Shown in pieces: positions 26,672 to 34,204 of a DNA stretch of 64,000 nucleotides. A program made the translations under genes and the position numbers. Every line of letters begins with the position of its first letter. Position 1 is the stretch's first letter. The DNA comes from Halomonas korlensis (lineage in GTDB: Bacteria > Pseudomonadota > Gammaproteobacteria > Pseudomonadales > Halomonadaceae): positions 253,714 to 317,713 of the forward strand of contig NZ_FPBP01000002.1 of the NCBI RefSeq assembly GCF_900116705.1, written 5' to 3'. A model generated the notes under the pieces. It did no database searches. It had not been told where the DNA came from and worked only from the letters and a program-made list of their open reading frames with translations.

Positions 26672-27384
26672 GCGCTGACCTCCTCGGGCATCCGCTCGAC
26701 CAGCCGGCCGCCTTCGAGATGCAGGCAGCGGTCGCAGCGCCTGGCCAGGGCATGATCGTGGGTCACCAGCACCAGGGTGGTGCCCGCCTGGTGGTTGAGG
26801 TCGAACAGCGCCTCGATGATGCGCTCGCCGGTGGCAGGGTCGAGGTTACCCGTGGGCTCGTCGGCGAATACCAGCTCGGCGCCGGTGACGAAGGCGCGGG
26901 CCAATGCCACACGCTGCTGCTCGCCGCCGGAGAGCTGCTTGGGCAGATGGTTCAGCCGCTCGCCGAGCCCCACGCGGGTCAGCCAGTCGCGGGCGCATTG
27001 CTCGGCATCGGGCTGGGGCGAGAGTTCCAGCGGCAGCAGCACGTTCTCCAGCGCCGTGAGGGTCGGCAGCAGTTGGAAGTTTTGGAACACGAACCCGACC
27101 CGGCCGGCGCGCAGCCGCGCCCGTCCGTCTTCGTCCAGCGCCGCCAATGACTGGCCGAACAGCGACAATTCGCCGCGCGTCGGCGCGTCGAGCCCGGCCA
27201 GCAGCCCCAGCAGCGTCGACTTGCCCGCCCCGCTCTGGCCGAGGATGGCCACACTTTCGCCAGGGAACACCGTGAGCCTGAGGTCACTCAGAATCGTGAG
27301 GCGCCGTTCGCCGCTATCGACCTCCTTGACGAGATGGTCGGCGTGTAGAATCGGCGTGACATCCGTTCGAGAGGCATTGGTCAT
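26668..27384 (-). CDS. ybbA: ABC transporter ATP-binding protein (YbbA type)
   Basis: A 238-residue ATPase (start ATG 27384, MTNASRTDV). Walker A is GQSGAGKSTLLGLLAG, the Q-loop is VFQNFQLLPTLTALENV, the signature is QLSGGEQQRVALARAF, and Walker B is ELVFADEPTGNLD, with an H-switch in LVTHDHALARR. It belongs to the LolD/MacB family that partners FtsX-like permeases. The ATG overlaps in antisense with the tesA ATG at 27383, so the two divergent genes start at practically the same base and each ribosome-binding site lies inside the other gene. E. coli also has ybbA and tesA divergent. Confidence 0.9.
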   Translation of the reverse strand: MTNASRTDVTPILHADHLVKEVDSGERRLTILSDLRLTVFPGESVAILGQSGAGKSTLLGLLAGLDAPTRGELSLFGQSLAALDEDGRARLRAGRVGFVFQNFQLLPTLTALENVLLPLELSPQPDAEQCARDWLTRVGLGERLNHLPKQLSGGEQQRVALARAFVTGAELVFADEPTGNLDPATGERIIEALFDLNHQAGTTLVLVTHDHALARRCDRCLHLEGGRLVERMPEEVSA

Positions 27385-28081
27385 GGTGAGAGCATTCCCT
27401 GTAGGTCTGGTTGGCGCTGTCGTGAGGCGGACAGTGACACGAGCGACGGCCCGGTGGCTGGTGGTATTGCTGGCACTGGTCGCGGCCCCGGCGATCGCCG
27501 AGCCGCGCCCGGTGATCCTGATCATGGGAGACAGCCTGAGCGCCGCCTATGGCATCGAACAAGAAGCGGGCTGGGTCGGGCTGCTCGAAGCGCGCCTGGA
27601 CACCACGGCCAAGGTGATCAATGCCAGCATCAGCGGCGAGACCAGCAGCGGCGGCGCCAGCCGGCTTCCCGAATTGCTCGGACAGCACGAGCCGGACATC
27701 GTTCTATTAGAACTCGGCGGCAACGACGGCCTGCGTGGCCTGCCCCCGACCCAGTTCGAGGCCAACATGCGCCGCATGATCGAGGCGAGCCTGGCGGTTG
27801 ATGCCGAGGTGGTGCTGCTCGGCATCGATATTCCGCCCAACTATGGTCAAGCCTATCGCAATGCCTTTGCCGACGTCTTCGTTCGGCTGGCCGACGACTA
27901 CGATCTCCCGCTGCTGCCCTTCCTGCTGGAAGACGTGGCGCTGGTCGACGGGCTGATGCAGGACGATGGCATCCACCCCACCACCGAGGCGCAGCCGATC
28001 ATCCTCGACAACGTCTGGCCGGTGCTCGAACCGCTGCTGGAACGCAATGGCACCGATATCGCCGAGCAGGCGGTCGAGTAG
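27383..28081 (+). CDS. tesA: Arylesterase / multifunctional acyl-CoA thioesterase I
   Basis: A 232-residue GDSL (SGNH) hydrolase with a long signal peptide ending near PAIAEP. Block I is IMGDSLSAAYG (catalytic Ser), block III is LGGNDGLRG, and block V is DGIHPTTEAQ (catalytic Asp-x-x-His). E. coli TesA is a periplasmic thioesterase, lysophospholipase and protease. I chose ATG 27383 because GAGAGG lies 8-9 bases upstream; a GTG at 27422 would give a shorter leader. The divergent ybbA gene starts on the complementary base pair, the same partnership as in E. coli. Confidence 0.92.
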   Translation: MVRAFPVGLVGAVVRRTVTRATARWLVVLLALVAAPAIAEPRPVILIMGDSLSAAYGIEQEAGWVGLLEARLDTTAKVINASISGETSSGGASRLPELLGQHEPDIVLLELGGNDGLRGLPPTQFEANMRRMIEASLAVDAEVVLLGIDIPPNYGQAYRNAFADVFVRLADDYDLPLLPFLLEDVALVDGLMQDDGIHPTTEAQPIILDNVWPVLEPLLERNGTDIAEQAVE

Positions 28082-28096
28082 CGAGCGGTCTATTCT

Positions 28097-28114
28097 TGGT
28101 CTATATTCTGACCA
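28097..28114. promoter_or_regulatory. Palindrome upstream of the Phd-RelE-type module, possible autoregulatory operator
   Basis: TGGTC (28097-28101) and GACCA (28110-28114) are separated by the AT-rich spacer TATATTCT, which itself could serve as a -10 region. The site is 29 bases before the antitoxin ATG. Phd/YefM antitoxins bind such palindromes to repress their own operon. The half-sites are short, so this is tentative. Confidence 0.35.
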
Positions 28115-28142
28115 TTGGATACCCAACAGCGGGGCACGCGCC

Positions 28143-28406
28143 ATGCGCACCGAAACCATCAGCTACTTGAAACAGAATGCCGCGACGTTGGATGTCGAGG
28201 AGCCATTAATCATCACCCAGAAGGGCAAGCCGACCTATGTGGTGGAATCCTACGCCGCCCACGAGCGTCGCGAGCAGGCCATCGCCCTGCTCAAGCTGTT
28301 GAGCCTGGGCGAGAAGAGCCGCGAGGAAGGCAAGACCATGAGCGCCGAGCAGTTCATGGAGCGCGTAAAAACGCGCCATGCTTCCAGGCGAGGTGATGCG
28401 GAGTGA
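28143..28406 (+). CDS. Antitoxin, Phd/YefM family
   Basis: An 87-residue protein starting MRTETISYLKQNAATLDVEE. The N-terminal Phd fold (T-I-S-Y-L-K-Q-N-A and PLIITQKGKPTYVVESY, the DNA-binding half) is followed by a helical C-terminal tail that should wrap the toxin. Its stop overlaps the toxin GTG start by 4 bases. It probably neutralises the RelE-like toxin and represses the operon through the nearby palindrome. The start was chosen because homology begins there; upstream in-frame codons belong to the tesA 3' end region. Confidence 0.82.
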   Translation: MRTETISYLKQNAATLDVEEPLIITQKGKPTYVVESYAAHERREQAIALLKLLSLGEKSREEGKTMSAEQFMERVKTRHASRRGDAE

Positions 28407-28750
28407 CACCACACTGGCATGTGGTATTCGAGGAAACGGCGAATGCCTCCCTGGAAGCCTGCGAAAACTTTCTGCTTGATCGGCTCGAGCTTGAAGTGAG
28501 CCAGGTCGAGGACATCGCCATCGGCTTGATCGCAACTAGCCTGGAACGACTAACGCAAAGGCCGGAGACCTATCCTGCCTCCCGCCTCGCGCTGGAACTG
28601 GGTATCAGTCACTTTCGTGAACTCCTTATCGATAACTACCGCGTCATCTATCGTTATTGGCCCGAGCAGGGGCAAGTATCGGTCTACCTGTTCGCCCACC
28701 AGCGCCAAAATTTCAAGCAGCTGCTGTTCGAATATCAGCTGCTTTCCTGA
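28403..28750 (+). CDS. Toxin, RelE/ParE family
   Basis: A 115-residue protein with a GTG start overlapping the antitoxin stop. The ParE/RelE fold pattern is visible: VVFEETANASLEACENFLL in the N-terminal helix, LERLTQRPETYPASRLALEL, then FRELLIDNYRVIYRYWPEQG and VYLFAHQRQNF at the C-terminus (R-V-I-Y-R-Y is the classic strand). It inhibits translation or gyrase when free; which one cannot be told. The 3' end overlaps the convergent EamA transporter gene by 16 bases. Confidence 0.82.
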   Translation: MTPHWHVVFEETANASLEACENFLLDRLELEVSQVEDIAIGLIATSLERLTQRPETYPASRLALELGISHFRELLIDNYRVIYRYWPEQGQVSVYLFAHQRQNFKQLLFEYQLLS

Positions 28751-29643
28751 ACGGCTAGAGCCGGACTTTTCTGCCATTGCTGGAGCCCCAGTCCGCCAAG
28801 GATCAGCACCAACCCGATCAGGGTCGAGGGCAAAATCGGTTCGCCGACGACGAGAAACAGCAGCAGCAGCGACACCGGTGGCGAGAGGAAGATCAGGTTC
28901 GAGACCTTGGCGGTGCGCGAGACCCTGTGGACTGCCAGCTGCCAAAATACGAAGGCGATGCCCATCTCGAACAACCCCACGTAGACGCCTGCGCCGAAGG
29001 CCAGCGCGCCATGCCATTGCAGGCCGGGGCCGACCAGCAACAATACCGTGAGCACCGGCACCCCGACGCTGAAGTTCTGCCACTGGGCGACCAGCGGCGA
29101 GCGATGGTCGCGCGCGTTGAGCAGCCAGTAGAGCGCCCAGATCAGCGTCGAGGCCAACGCACAGGCCACGCCCAGCGGGTCGGCGAAGGCGACATCGAAC
29201 ACTTTACCGCGTGTGGCGATCACCCAGACTCCCGCATAGGCGACCAGCCCGGCCAGCACGTCCATGCGCGTGATACGCTGACCGAGCAGCGGCACGGCAA
29301 GAAAGGCCATGGCCAGCGCCCAGGTGTAGTTGAGCGCCATCGCCTCCTGGCCGGGCAGCCGGTCATACGCGGCGAACAGCACCAGATAATAGGCCACCGG
29401 ATTCATTAGCCCGGCCCAGGCGGCGGTGCGCCAGCCTCCCCTCAGCGCCTCACGCAGCCGCCCCTGGCGCGCTACCAGCACGCCCATCAGCGCCCAGGAC
29501 ACCAGCGATGCCAGCCACATCAGCTCCAATGGGCCCATGTAGCCCAGCGCCACCTTGAAGGCGGTCGCCACCGTCGACCAGAGCGCCACCGCGCCCAGGC
29601 CATAGAGCATCGCCTGACGATCCTGATCGGCGACCAGGCTCAT
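28735..29643 (-). CDS. DMT-superfamily (EamA) transporter
   Basis: A 302-residue integral membrane protein with about ten hydrophobic helices arranged as two EamA repeats (about 15-145 and 160-290). Features include LWSTVATAFKVALGYMGPLE at the start and NLIFLSPPVSLLLLFLVVGE near the end. The family exports amino acids, metabolites or drugs; no substrate can be assigned. The start overlaps the SelW-like gene stop by 4 bases, so the two are co-transcribed. The 3' end runs 16 bases into the toxin gene. Confidence 0.88.
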   Translation of the reverse strand: MSLVADQDRQAMLYGLGAVALWSTVATAFKVALGYMGPLELMWLASLVSWALMGVLVARQGRLREALRGGWRTAAWAGLMNPVAYYLVLFAAYDRLPGQEAMALNYTWALAMAFLAVPLLGQRITRMDVLAGLVAYAGVWVIATRGKVFDVAFADPLGVACALASTLIWALYWLLNARDHRSPLVAQWQNFSVGVPVLTVLLLVGPGLQWHGALAFGAGVYVGLFEMGIAFVFWQLAVHRVSRTAKVSNLIFLSPPVSLLLLFLVVGEPILPSTLIGLVLILGGLGLQQWQKSPALAVQESS

Positions 29644-29909
29644 CGATCGATATGCCCCAGATCGCGTGATGGATCGAGGCGGTCGCGCACGGCCTGCTTA
29701 AGCGGTTTGATATCAGGAAAGCCGCCGTCGCGCTTACGCTCCCAGAGCGACTCGTTATCGTAGAATATCTCGAAGTATCCGCCGTGGGAGGGCACCAAGG
29801 CGACCTCGTCGAGCAGCTCGCCGAAGGTGGACAGCAGCTCCTGAGCGTACCAGGCGCTGCGCAGCAGCCACTGGCACTGTGTACAGTAGTGAATGCGAAT
29901 GCGTGGCAT
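29640..29909 (-). CDS. SelT/SelW/SelH (Rdx) family thioredoxin-like protein, Cys form
   Basis: An 89-residue protein starting MPRIRIHYCTQCQWLLRSAW, with GGAGG 6 bases upstream (this decides the start over an in-frame ATG at 29942). The redox motif CTQC sits in the position of CxxU in selenoprotein W, so this is a cysteine homologue and needs no SECIS element. The rest (GGYFEIFYDNESLWERKRDGG, split near residue 50-70) matches the Rdx fold. Family members are small redox proteins of uncertain partner. It is translationally coupled to the EamA transporter. Confidence 0.88.
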   Translation of the reverse strand: MPRIRIHYCTQCQWLLRSAWYAQELLSTFGELLDEVALVPSHGGYFEIFYDNESLWERKRDGGFPDIKPLKQAVRDRLDPSRDLGHIDR

Positions 29910-29979
29910 GGCAACCTCCGTGTTGTGACGATAGTGGTTCAAACGGACCTTACCCGATGATAACAGCCAGGACCCGACG

Positions 29980-31293
29980 ATGGCCTCTTCCCCTATCAGT
30001 CAGACCCATCTCTATGAATGGCTTACCGGCGACGAGGACAGCCGGATGTGCCAGGACATTCCCGACGAGGCCTGCGAGGAGCAGCCTCGCCACTTTTTTC
30101 TTCACCTTGTGGCGGCACTCGGCAACAAGCTGGCCGATGAGCTTTCCAGCGCGAGGCTGGTATTGCCCTGGCTACTGGGGGTGATCGGTGCCCCACTGTG
30201 GATGGTCGGGCTGCTGGTGCCGATTCGCGAGTCCGGTGCCCTGCTGCCGCAGCTGTTCGTGGCGGGCTTCATCCGCCTGAAGCCGCGGCGCAAGTGGGTC
30301 TGGGTCGTCGGTGGCGCCTTGCAGGCGCTGGCCGCGGTCGCCCTCGCCCTGCTGGCGCTGGTCGGCCAGGGCGGGGTCGGTGGTGCCTTGGTACTGTTGG
30401 CCCTGGTCTTGCTGTCGCTGGCCCGGGGGCTGTCATCGATCGCCACCAAGGACGTGATGGGCAAGACGATCGCCAAGCAGCGCCGCGGCAACCTGATGGG
30501 CTGGAGCGGCAGCGTGGCCGGTGCAGTGACCCTGCTGGCCGGCGCCGTGTTGATGCTGTTCGACGAGCGTCCGGGTGAGCTCGCGCTTGCCGTGCTGTTG
30601 GGTGTGGCGGCCGCGGGTTGGGCGCTGAATGCCTTGTGCGCGGCGCGTATCCACGAAACGCCAGGTGCCGTGGAGGGCGGCGAGAGTATCCGCGACAGCT
30701 TGATGCTGGGACTGCGCCTGCTGCGCGAGGATCGCACCTTCCGGCATTTCAATATTGCGCGCGGCCTGCTGCTCTCAAGCGCCCTGGCCCTACCCTACGT
30801 GGCCCTGCTCGGCCAGCGTCAGAGCGGTGCCGAACTCGGCGGGCTGGGCATCCTGATCGTGGTGTCGGGGCTTGCCGGGATGCTGGCGAGCCCCCTCTGG
30901 GGCAAGCGTGCCGATGCCTCCAGCCGGGTCGTCATGCGTGATGCCGGCCTGGGGGCGGCGGCCGGCTGTTTGCTCGGGGCGGCTATTGCCTGGTTGCCGG
31001 GCGCCTGGACTGAAACGGTCGTCCCCTATGCGCTGGTCTATGCCTTGCTGGTGATCGTGCATACCGGCGCTCGCCTGGGCCGCAAGACCTATATCGTCGA
31101 CATGGCTGGAAGCGACAATCGAGCGCTCTATGTGGCGCTGTCCAATACCTTTACCGGCGTGCTGATGCTGGTGTTGGGCGGTGTCGTCGGGGCGCTGGCA
31201 CAGTGGCTTGGACCCGCGGCACTGCTGGTGTTGCTGGCGATCATGGCGCTGGCCGCAGCGGTGAGCGCCCAGCGGCTCGACGAGGTGGAATAG
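29980..31293 (+). CDS. MFS transporter
   Basis: A 437-residue protein. A ~60-residue hydrophilic, Cys-containing N-terminal region (LTGDEDSRMCQDIPDEACEE) precedes about twelve membrane helices starting near residue 55. Loop signatures typical of MFS proteins are present (RRGNLMGWSGSVAGAVTLLAG and the central loop around residue 215). The cargo is unknown; the unusually long acidic N-terminus is not typical for drug exporters. It is divergent from the SelW-EamA pair with about 70 bases between starts. Confidence 0.82.
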   Translation: MASSPISQTHLYEWLTGDEDSRMCQDIPDEACEEQPRHFFLHLVAALGNKLADELSSARLVLPWLLGVIGAPLWMVGLLVPIRESGALLPQLFVAGFIRLKPRRKWVWVVGGALQALAAVALALLALVGQGGVGGALVLLALVLLSLARGLSSIATKDVMGKTIAKQRRGNLMGWSGSVAGAVTLLAGAVLMLFDERPGELALAVLLGVAAAGWALNALCAARIHETPGAVEGGESIRDSLMLGLRLLREDRTFRHFNIARGLLLSSALALPYVALLGQRQSGAELGGLGILIVVSGLAGMLASPLWGKRADASSRVVMRDAGLGAAAGCLLGAAIAWLPGAWTETVVPYALVYALLVIVHTGARLGRKTYIVDMAGSDNRALYVALSNTFTGVLMLVLGGVVGALAQWLGPAALLVLLAIMALAAAVSAQRLDEVE

Positions 31294-31416
31294 GCGCATT
31301 GCGCCTCACGCGTTGAAATCCCGTCCGCGCCTCGCCATGATGTTAGCAGACACTGGTATGTGCTGATGTCGCCACCCCTGGCGACCAGAACAGGATTCGC
31401 GACAGGAACGCCCAGA

Positions 31417-31851
31417 ATGAAACGATCCCCCTTGATCAGCCCCGAACTGCTGGAACGCATCATCGATGCCTCGGAAGACGGCATCGTGGTCGCCGAGCAG
31501 GAAGGCGACGAAAACATCCTGATCTACGTGAACAAGGGTTTCGAGCGCCTGACGGGCTACAGCACCGACGAGATTCTCTATCGCGATTGCCGTTTCCTGC
31601 AGAACGAGGACCGCGACCAGCCGGGCCTGGCTGCTATCCGCCAGGCGCTAGCCGAAGGCCGCCCCTGTCGCGAGGTGCTGCGTAACTATCGCAAGGACGG
31701 CACCCTGTTCTACAACGAGCTCTCGATCACCCCGGTATTTGACGAAGACGACAACCTCACTTATTACATCGGCGTTCAGAAGGACGTGACCGAGCGCGTC
31801 GAGGCGCAGCTCGAACTCGAGCGCCTCAAGCAGCAACATGGCATCGAGTGA
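31417..31851 (+). CDS. Short LOV (PAS/flavin) photoreceptor-like protein
   Basis: A 144-residue protein (ATG 31417, MKRSPLISPELLERIIDASE; AGGAA upstream) consisting of a single PAS/LOV core and a short C-terminal helix. The flavin-adduct motif reads DCRFLQNEDRDQ with the reactive cysteine at residue 58; the canonical form is NCRFLQ. The following I-R-Q-A-L-A-E-G and NYRKDGTLFYNELSITPV match LOV flavin-contact strands. Overall it closely recalls the short LOV proteins of Pseudomonas putida (PpSB1/SB2-LOV), which also have D-C-R-F-L-Q and no output domain. It probably senses blue light through FMN. The output partner is unknown. Confidence 0.85.
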   Translation: MKRSPLISPELLERIIDASEDGIVVAEQEGDENILIYVNKGFERLTGYSTDEILYRDCRFLQNEDRDQPGLAAIRQALAEGRPCREVLRNYRKDGTLFYNELSITPVFDEDDNLTYYIGVQKDVTERVEAQLELERLKQQHGIE

Positions 31852-31924
31852 AGTTCCGGCCTTCGAGTGAACCTCACACGACGTCGCACGATAACAATCG
31901 ACACAAAAAATACGCCGCCAGGCC

Positions 31925-31953
31925 TTGCCCTTCCCTCCATCTCGCTATATATA
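31925..31953 (+). promoter_or_regulatory. Candidate sigma-70 promoter for the small acidic protein gene
   Basis: TTGCCC (31925-31930) and TATATA (31948-31953) are separated by 17 bases. The predicted leader of ~100 bases contains two hairpins: GGCAAC/GTTGCC at 31961-31976, and GCCCC/GGGGC shortly before the ribosome-binding site. These might modulate translation; no known riboswitch is recognised. Confidence 0.45.
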
Positions 31954-32065
31954 GCCAGCAGGCAACCGTAGTTGCCCGATAACGCTTCATGTCCCGGCAT
32001 TCGGACGAGAAGCGATGACGAATGTTATGGGCCCCTCATCAACTGGGGCTCGGGGAGGATATCGA

Positions 32066-32266
32066 ATGAGCCGCAGCACCCTGGTCAACGATTTGCTGGA
32101 CGACGAGCTGGATACCCACGAGGCGATGAACGACGACGATTACGGCCGTTCACGCCCCAGCAGCCGAGCCGATACCCTGCGCGCGCGACGGCGTGTCGAG
32201 GCACTGCTGGAAGACCGCCGCCTGCGCCGCGCCATCGAGGATGACTGGCGCCTCGAGGAAGAATAG
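32066..32266 (+). CDS. Small acidic/basic protein, PA3496-like (putative envelope integrity protein)
   Basis: A 66-residue protein starting MSRSTLVNDLLDDELDTHEA, with GGGAGG 8-9 bases upstream. The N-terminal half is acidic, and the C-terminal half is a charged helix (RRRVEALLEDRRLRRAIEDD). The layout resembles the PA3496 family found beside housekeeping genes in Pseudomonas and relatives, whose function is unknown. There is no membrane segment or signal. It stands 143 bases before ettA with its own promoter-like sequence. The family assignment is by pattern only. Confidence 0.6.
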   Translation: MSRSTLVNDLLDDELDTHEAMNDDDYGRSRPSSRADTLRARRRVEALLEDRRLRRAIEDDWRLEEE

Positions 32267-32408
32267 ACGGGACAAGCAGGACAAGGCGCCACCGGCATCG
32301 CGGCGGCGTCGCGCGATTTCCCCAGGGCCGGCCGTGACGAGGCTGGCCTTTCCCCGGCCCGGCCACTATCATCATGGCCACTGACATCCCCCAACCAAAT
32401 GGCTTTCC

Positions 32409-34070
32409 ATGGCGCAATACGTCTACACCATGAACCGGGTGGGCAAGGTCGTGCCCCCCAAGAAACATATCCTCAAGGATATCTCGCTGTCCTTCTTCCC
32501 GGGTGCCAAGATCGGCGTGCTGGGCCTGAATGGCTCCGGTAAGTCGACGCTGCTGCGCATCATGGCCGGCGTCGATACCGAAATTGAAGGCGAGGCGCGT
32601 CCGATGCCGGGCCTCAACATCGGCTACTTGCCCCAAGAGCCCCAACTCGACGACGAGAAGAACGTCCGCGAGACCGTGGAAGAGGCGCTGGGCGAGATCA
32701 AGCAGGCCCAGGAAAAGCTCGACGCCGTCTATGCCGCCTACGCCGAGCCGGATGCCGACTTCGACGCCCTGGCTGCCGAGCAGGCCAAGCTCGAGAATCT
32801 CATCGAGGCGTCCGACGCCCATAACCTCGAGCGCAAACTGGAAGTCGCCGCCGAAGCGCTGCGCCTGCCGCCCTGGGAAGCTCGTGTCGGCAATCTATCG
32901 GGTGGCGAGCGGCGCCGCGTGGCGCTATGCCGTCTGCTGCTTTCCAACCCGGACATGTTGCTGCTCGACGAGCCCACCAACCACCTGGACGCCGAATCGG
33001 TGGCCTGGCTGGAGCGCTTCCTGCATGACTACTCCGGCACCGTCGTAGCTGTCACCCACGACCGTTACTTCCTTGACAACGTGGCCGGCTGGATTCTCGA
33101 ACTCGACCGTGGCCAGGGCATCCCCTTCGAGGGCAACTATTCCCAGTGGCTCGAGGCCAAGGAGCAGCGCCTGGAAAAAGAGGCCAAGCAGGAGGCCTCG
33201 AAGAACAAGGCGATCAAGCAGGAGCTCGAGTGGGTGCGCAGCAATGCCAAGGGCCGCCAGGCCAAGAGCAAGGCGCGCCTCAACCGCTTCGAGGAGATGC
33301 AGTCCGGCGATTTCCAGAAGCGTAACGAGACCAACGAGATCTACATTCCGCCCGGTCCGCGCCTGGGCGACAAGGTCATCGAGTTTCACGACGTGGCCAA
33401 GGCCTTCGATGGCCAGTTGCTCTACGAAAACCTGTCGTTCAGCATTCCCAAGGGCGCCCTCGTCGGCATCGTCGGCGGCAACGGTGCCGGCAAATCGACG
33501 CTGTTCAAGCTGATCACGGGCCAGGAAAGCCCCGATGCCGGCGAGGTAGTGCTCGGCGACACGGTCGACATCGCCTACGTCGAGCAGTTGCGCGACGCGC
33601 TCGACAACAAGCAGACGGTGTGGGAGGCGGTCTCCGACGGCCAGGACATGCTCAACATCAATGGCTACGAGGTATCGTCGCGGGCCTATGTCGGCCGCTT
33701 CAACTTCAAGGGCAACGACCAGCAGAAGCGCCTCTCGGAGCTCTCGGGCGGTGAGCGTGGTCGTCTTCAGCTCGCCCAGACTCTCAAGCAGGGCGCCAAC
33801 GTGCTGCTGCTCGACGAGCCATCCAACGACCTGGACATCGAGACCCTGCGTGCGCTGGAAGAAGCCCTGCTGGCCTTCCCTGGCTGCGCCATGGTGATCT
33901 CCCACGATCGCTGGTTCCTCGACCGTATCGCCACCCACATCCTCGCCTTCGAGGGTGAATCGCAGGTCGAGTTCTTCGAGGGCAACTATACCGAGTACGA
34001 GGCCGATCATCGCAAGCGGGTCGGTAACGATACCCCGCACCGCATGAAGTACAAGCGTATTGACGCCTGA
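32409..34070 (+). CDS. ettA: Energy-dependent translational throttle protein EttA (ABC-F)
   Basis: A 553-residue soluble protein with two ABC ATPase domains. Walker A motifs are GLNGSGKSTLLRIMAG and GGNGAGKSTLFKLITG, signatures are LSGGERRRVALCRLLL and LSGGERGRLQLAQTLK, and Walker B regions are LLLDEPTNHLD and LLLDEPSNDLD. The linker (about 240-300, rich in Lys/Glu/Ala with QAKSKARLNRFEEM) is the P-site tRNA-interaction motif. The arm insert in domain 1 and the N-terminal MAQYVYTMNRVGKVVPPKK are diagnostic of EttA. It gates the first elongation step according to ADP/ATP ratio. A strong terminator follows. Confidence 0.95.
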   Translation: MAQYVYTMNRVGKVVPPKKHILKDISLSFFPGAKIGVLGLNGSGKSTLLRIMAGVDTEIEGEARPMPGLNIGYLPQEPQLDDEKNVRETVEEALGEIKQAQEKLDAVYAAYAEPDADFDALAAEQAKLENLIEASDAHNLERKLEVAAEALRLPPWEARVGNLSGGERRRVALCRLLLSNPDMLLLDEPTNHLDAESVAWLERFLHDYSGTVVAVTHDRYFLDNVAGWILELDRGQGIPFEGNYSQWLEAKEQRLEKEAKQEASKNKAIKQELEWVRSNAKGRQAKSKARLNRFEEMQSGDFQKRNETNEIYIPPGPRLGDKVIEFHDVAKAFDGQLLYENLSFSIPKGALVGIVGGNGAGKSTLFKLITGQESPDAGEVVLGDTVDIAYVEQLRDALDNKQTVWEAVSDGQDMLNINGYEVSSRAYVGRFNFKGNDQQKRLSELSGGERGRLQLAQTLKQGANVLLLDEPSNDLDIETLRALEEALLAFPGCAMVISHDRWFLDRIATHILAFEGESQVEFFEGNYTEYEADHRKRVGNDTPHRMKYKRIDA

Positions 34071-34097
34071 TGGCTCGCTGGCCATGCTGAGCCATTA

Positions 34098-34136
34098 GCC
34101 CCGTCTGTTCTTTCAGGCGGGGCTTCTTTTCGTTTA
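34098..34136 (+). terminator. Rho-independent terminator after ettA
   Basis: A 10-bp stem with one G-U pair (arms 34098-34107 and 34114-34123, GCCCCGTCTG/CAGGCGGGGC) and a 6-base loop is followed by TTCTTTTCGTTT. It lies 28 bases past the ettA stop. Confidence 0.9.
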
Positions 34137-34204
34137 ACGCATTTTCCGGTTCGCGCTGACCGCTTTTGCACCCCCCGTTCGTGTCGCCCTGCAAGGATGT
34201 CTCG

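Noticed and set aside
24584-26755. 723-codon open frame antisense to the ybbP-like permease
   Set aside because: Its product is a His/Gln/Arg-rich low-complexity sequence typical of the shadow frame of a high-GC gene; the opposite strand encodes a clear FtsX-family protein.
29640-29909. Selenocysteine-containing SelW protein
   Set aside because: The redox motif is CTQC with ordinary Cys codons and no in-frame UGA, so it is a Cys homologue and no SECIS is needed.
32925-34085. 386-codon minus-strand frame across ettA
   Set aside because: Antisense to an unmistakable ABC-F ATPase with all motifs in place.
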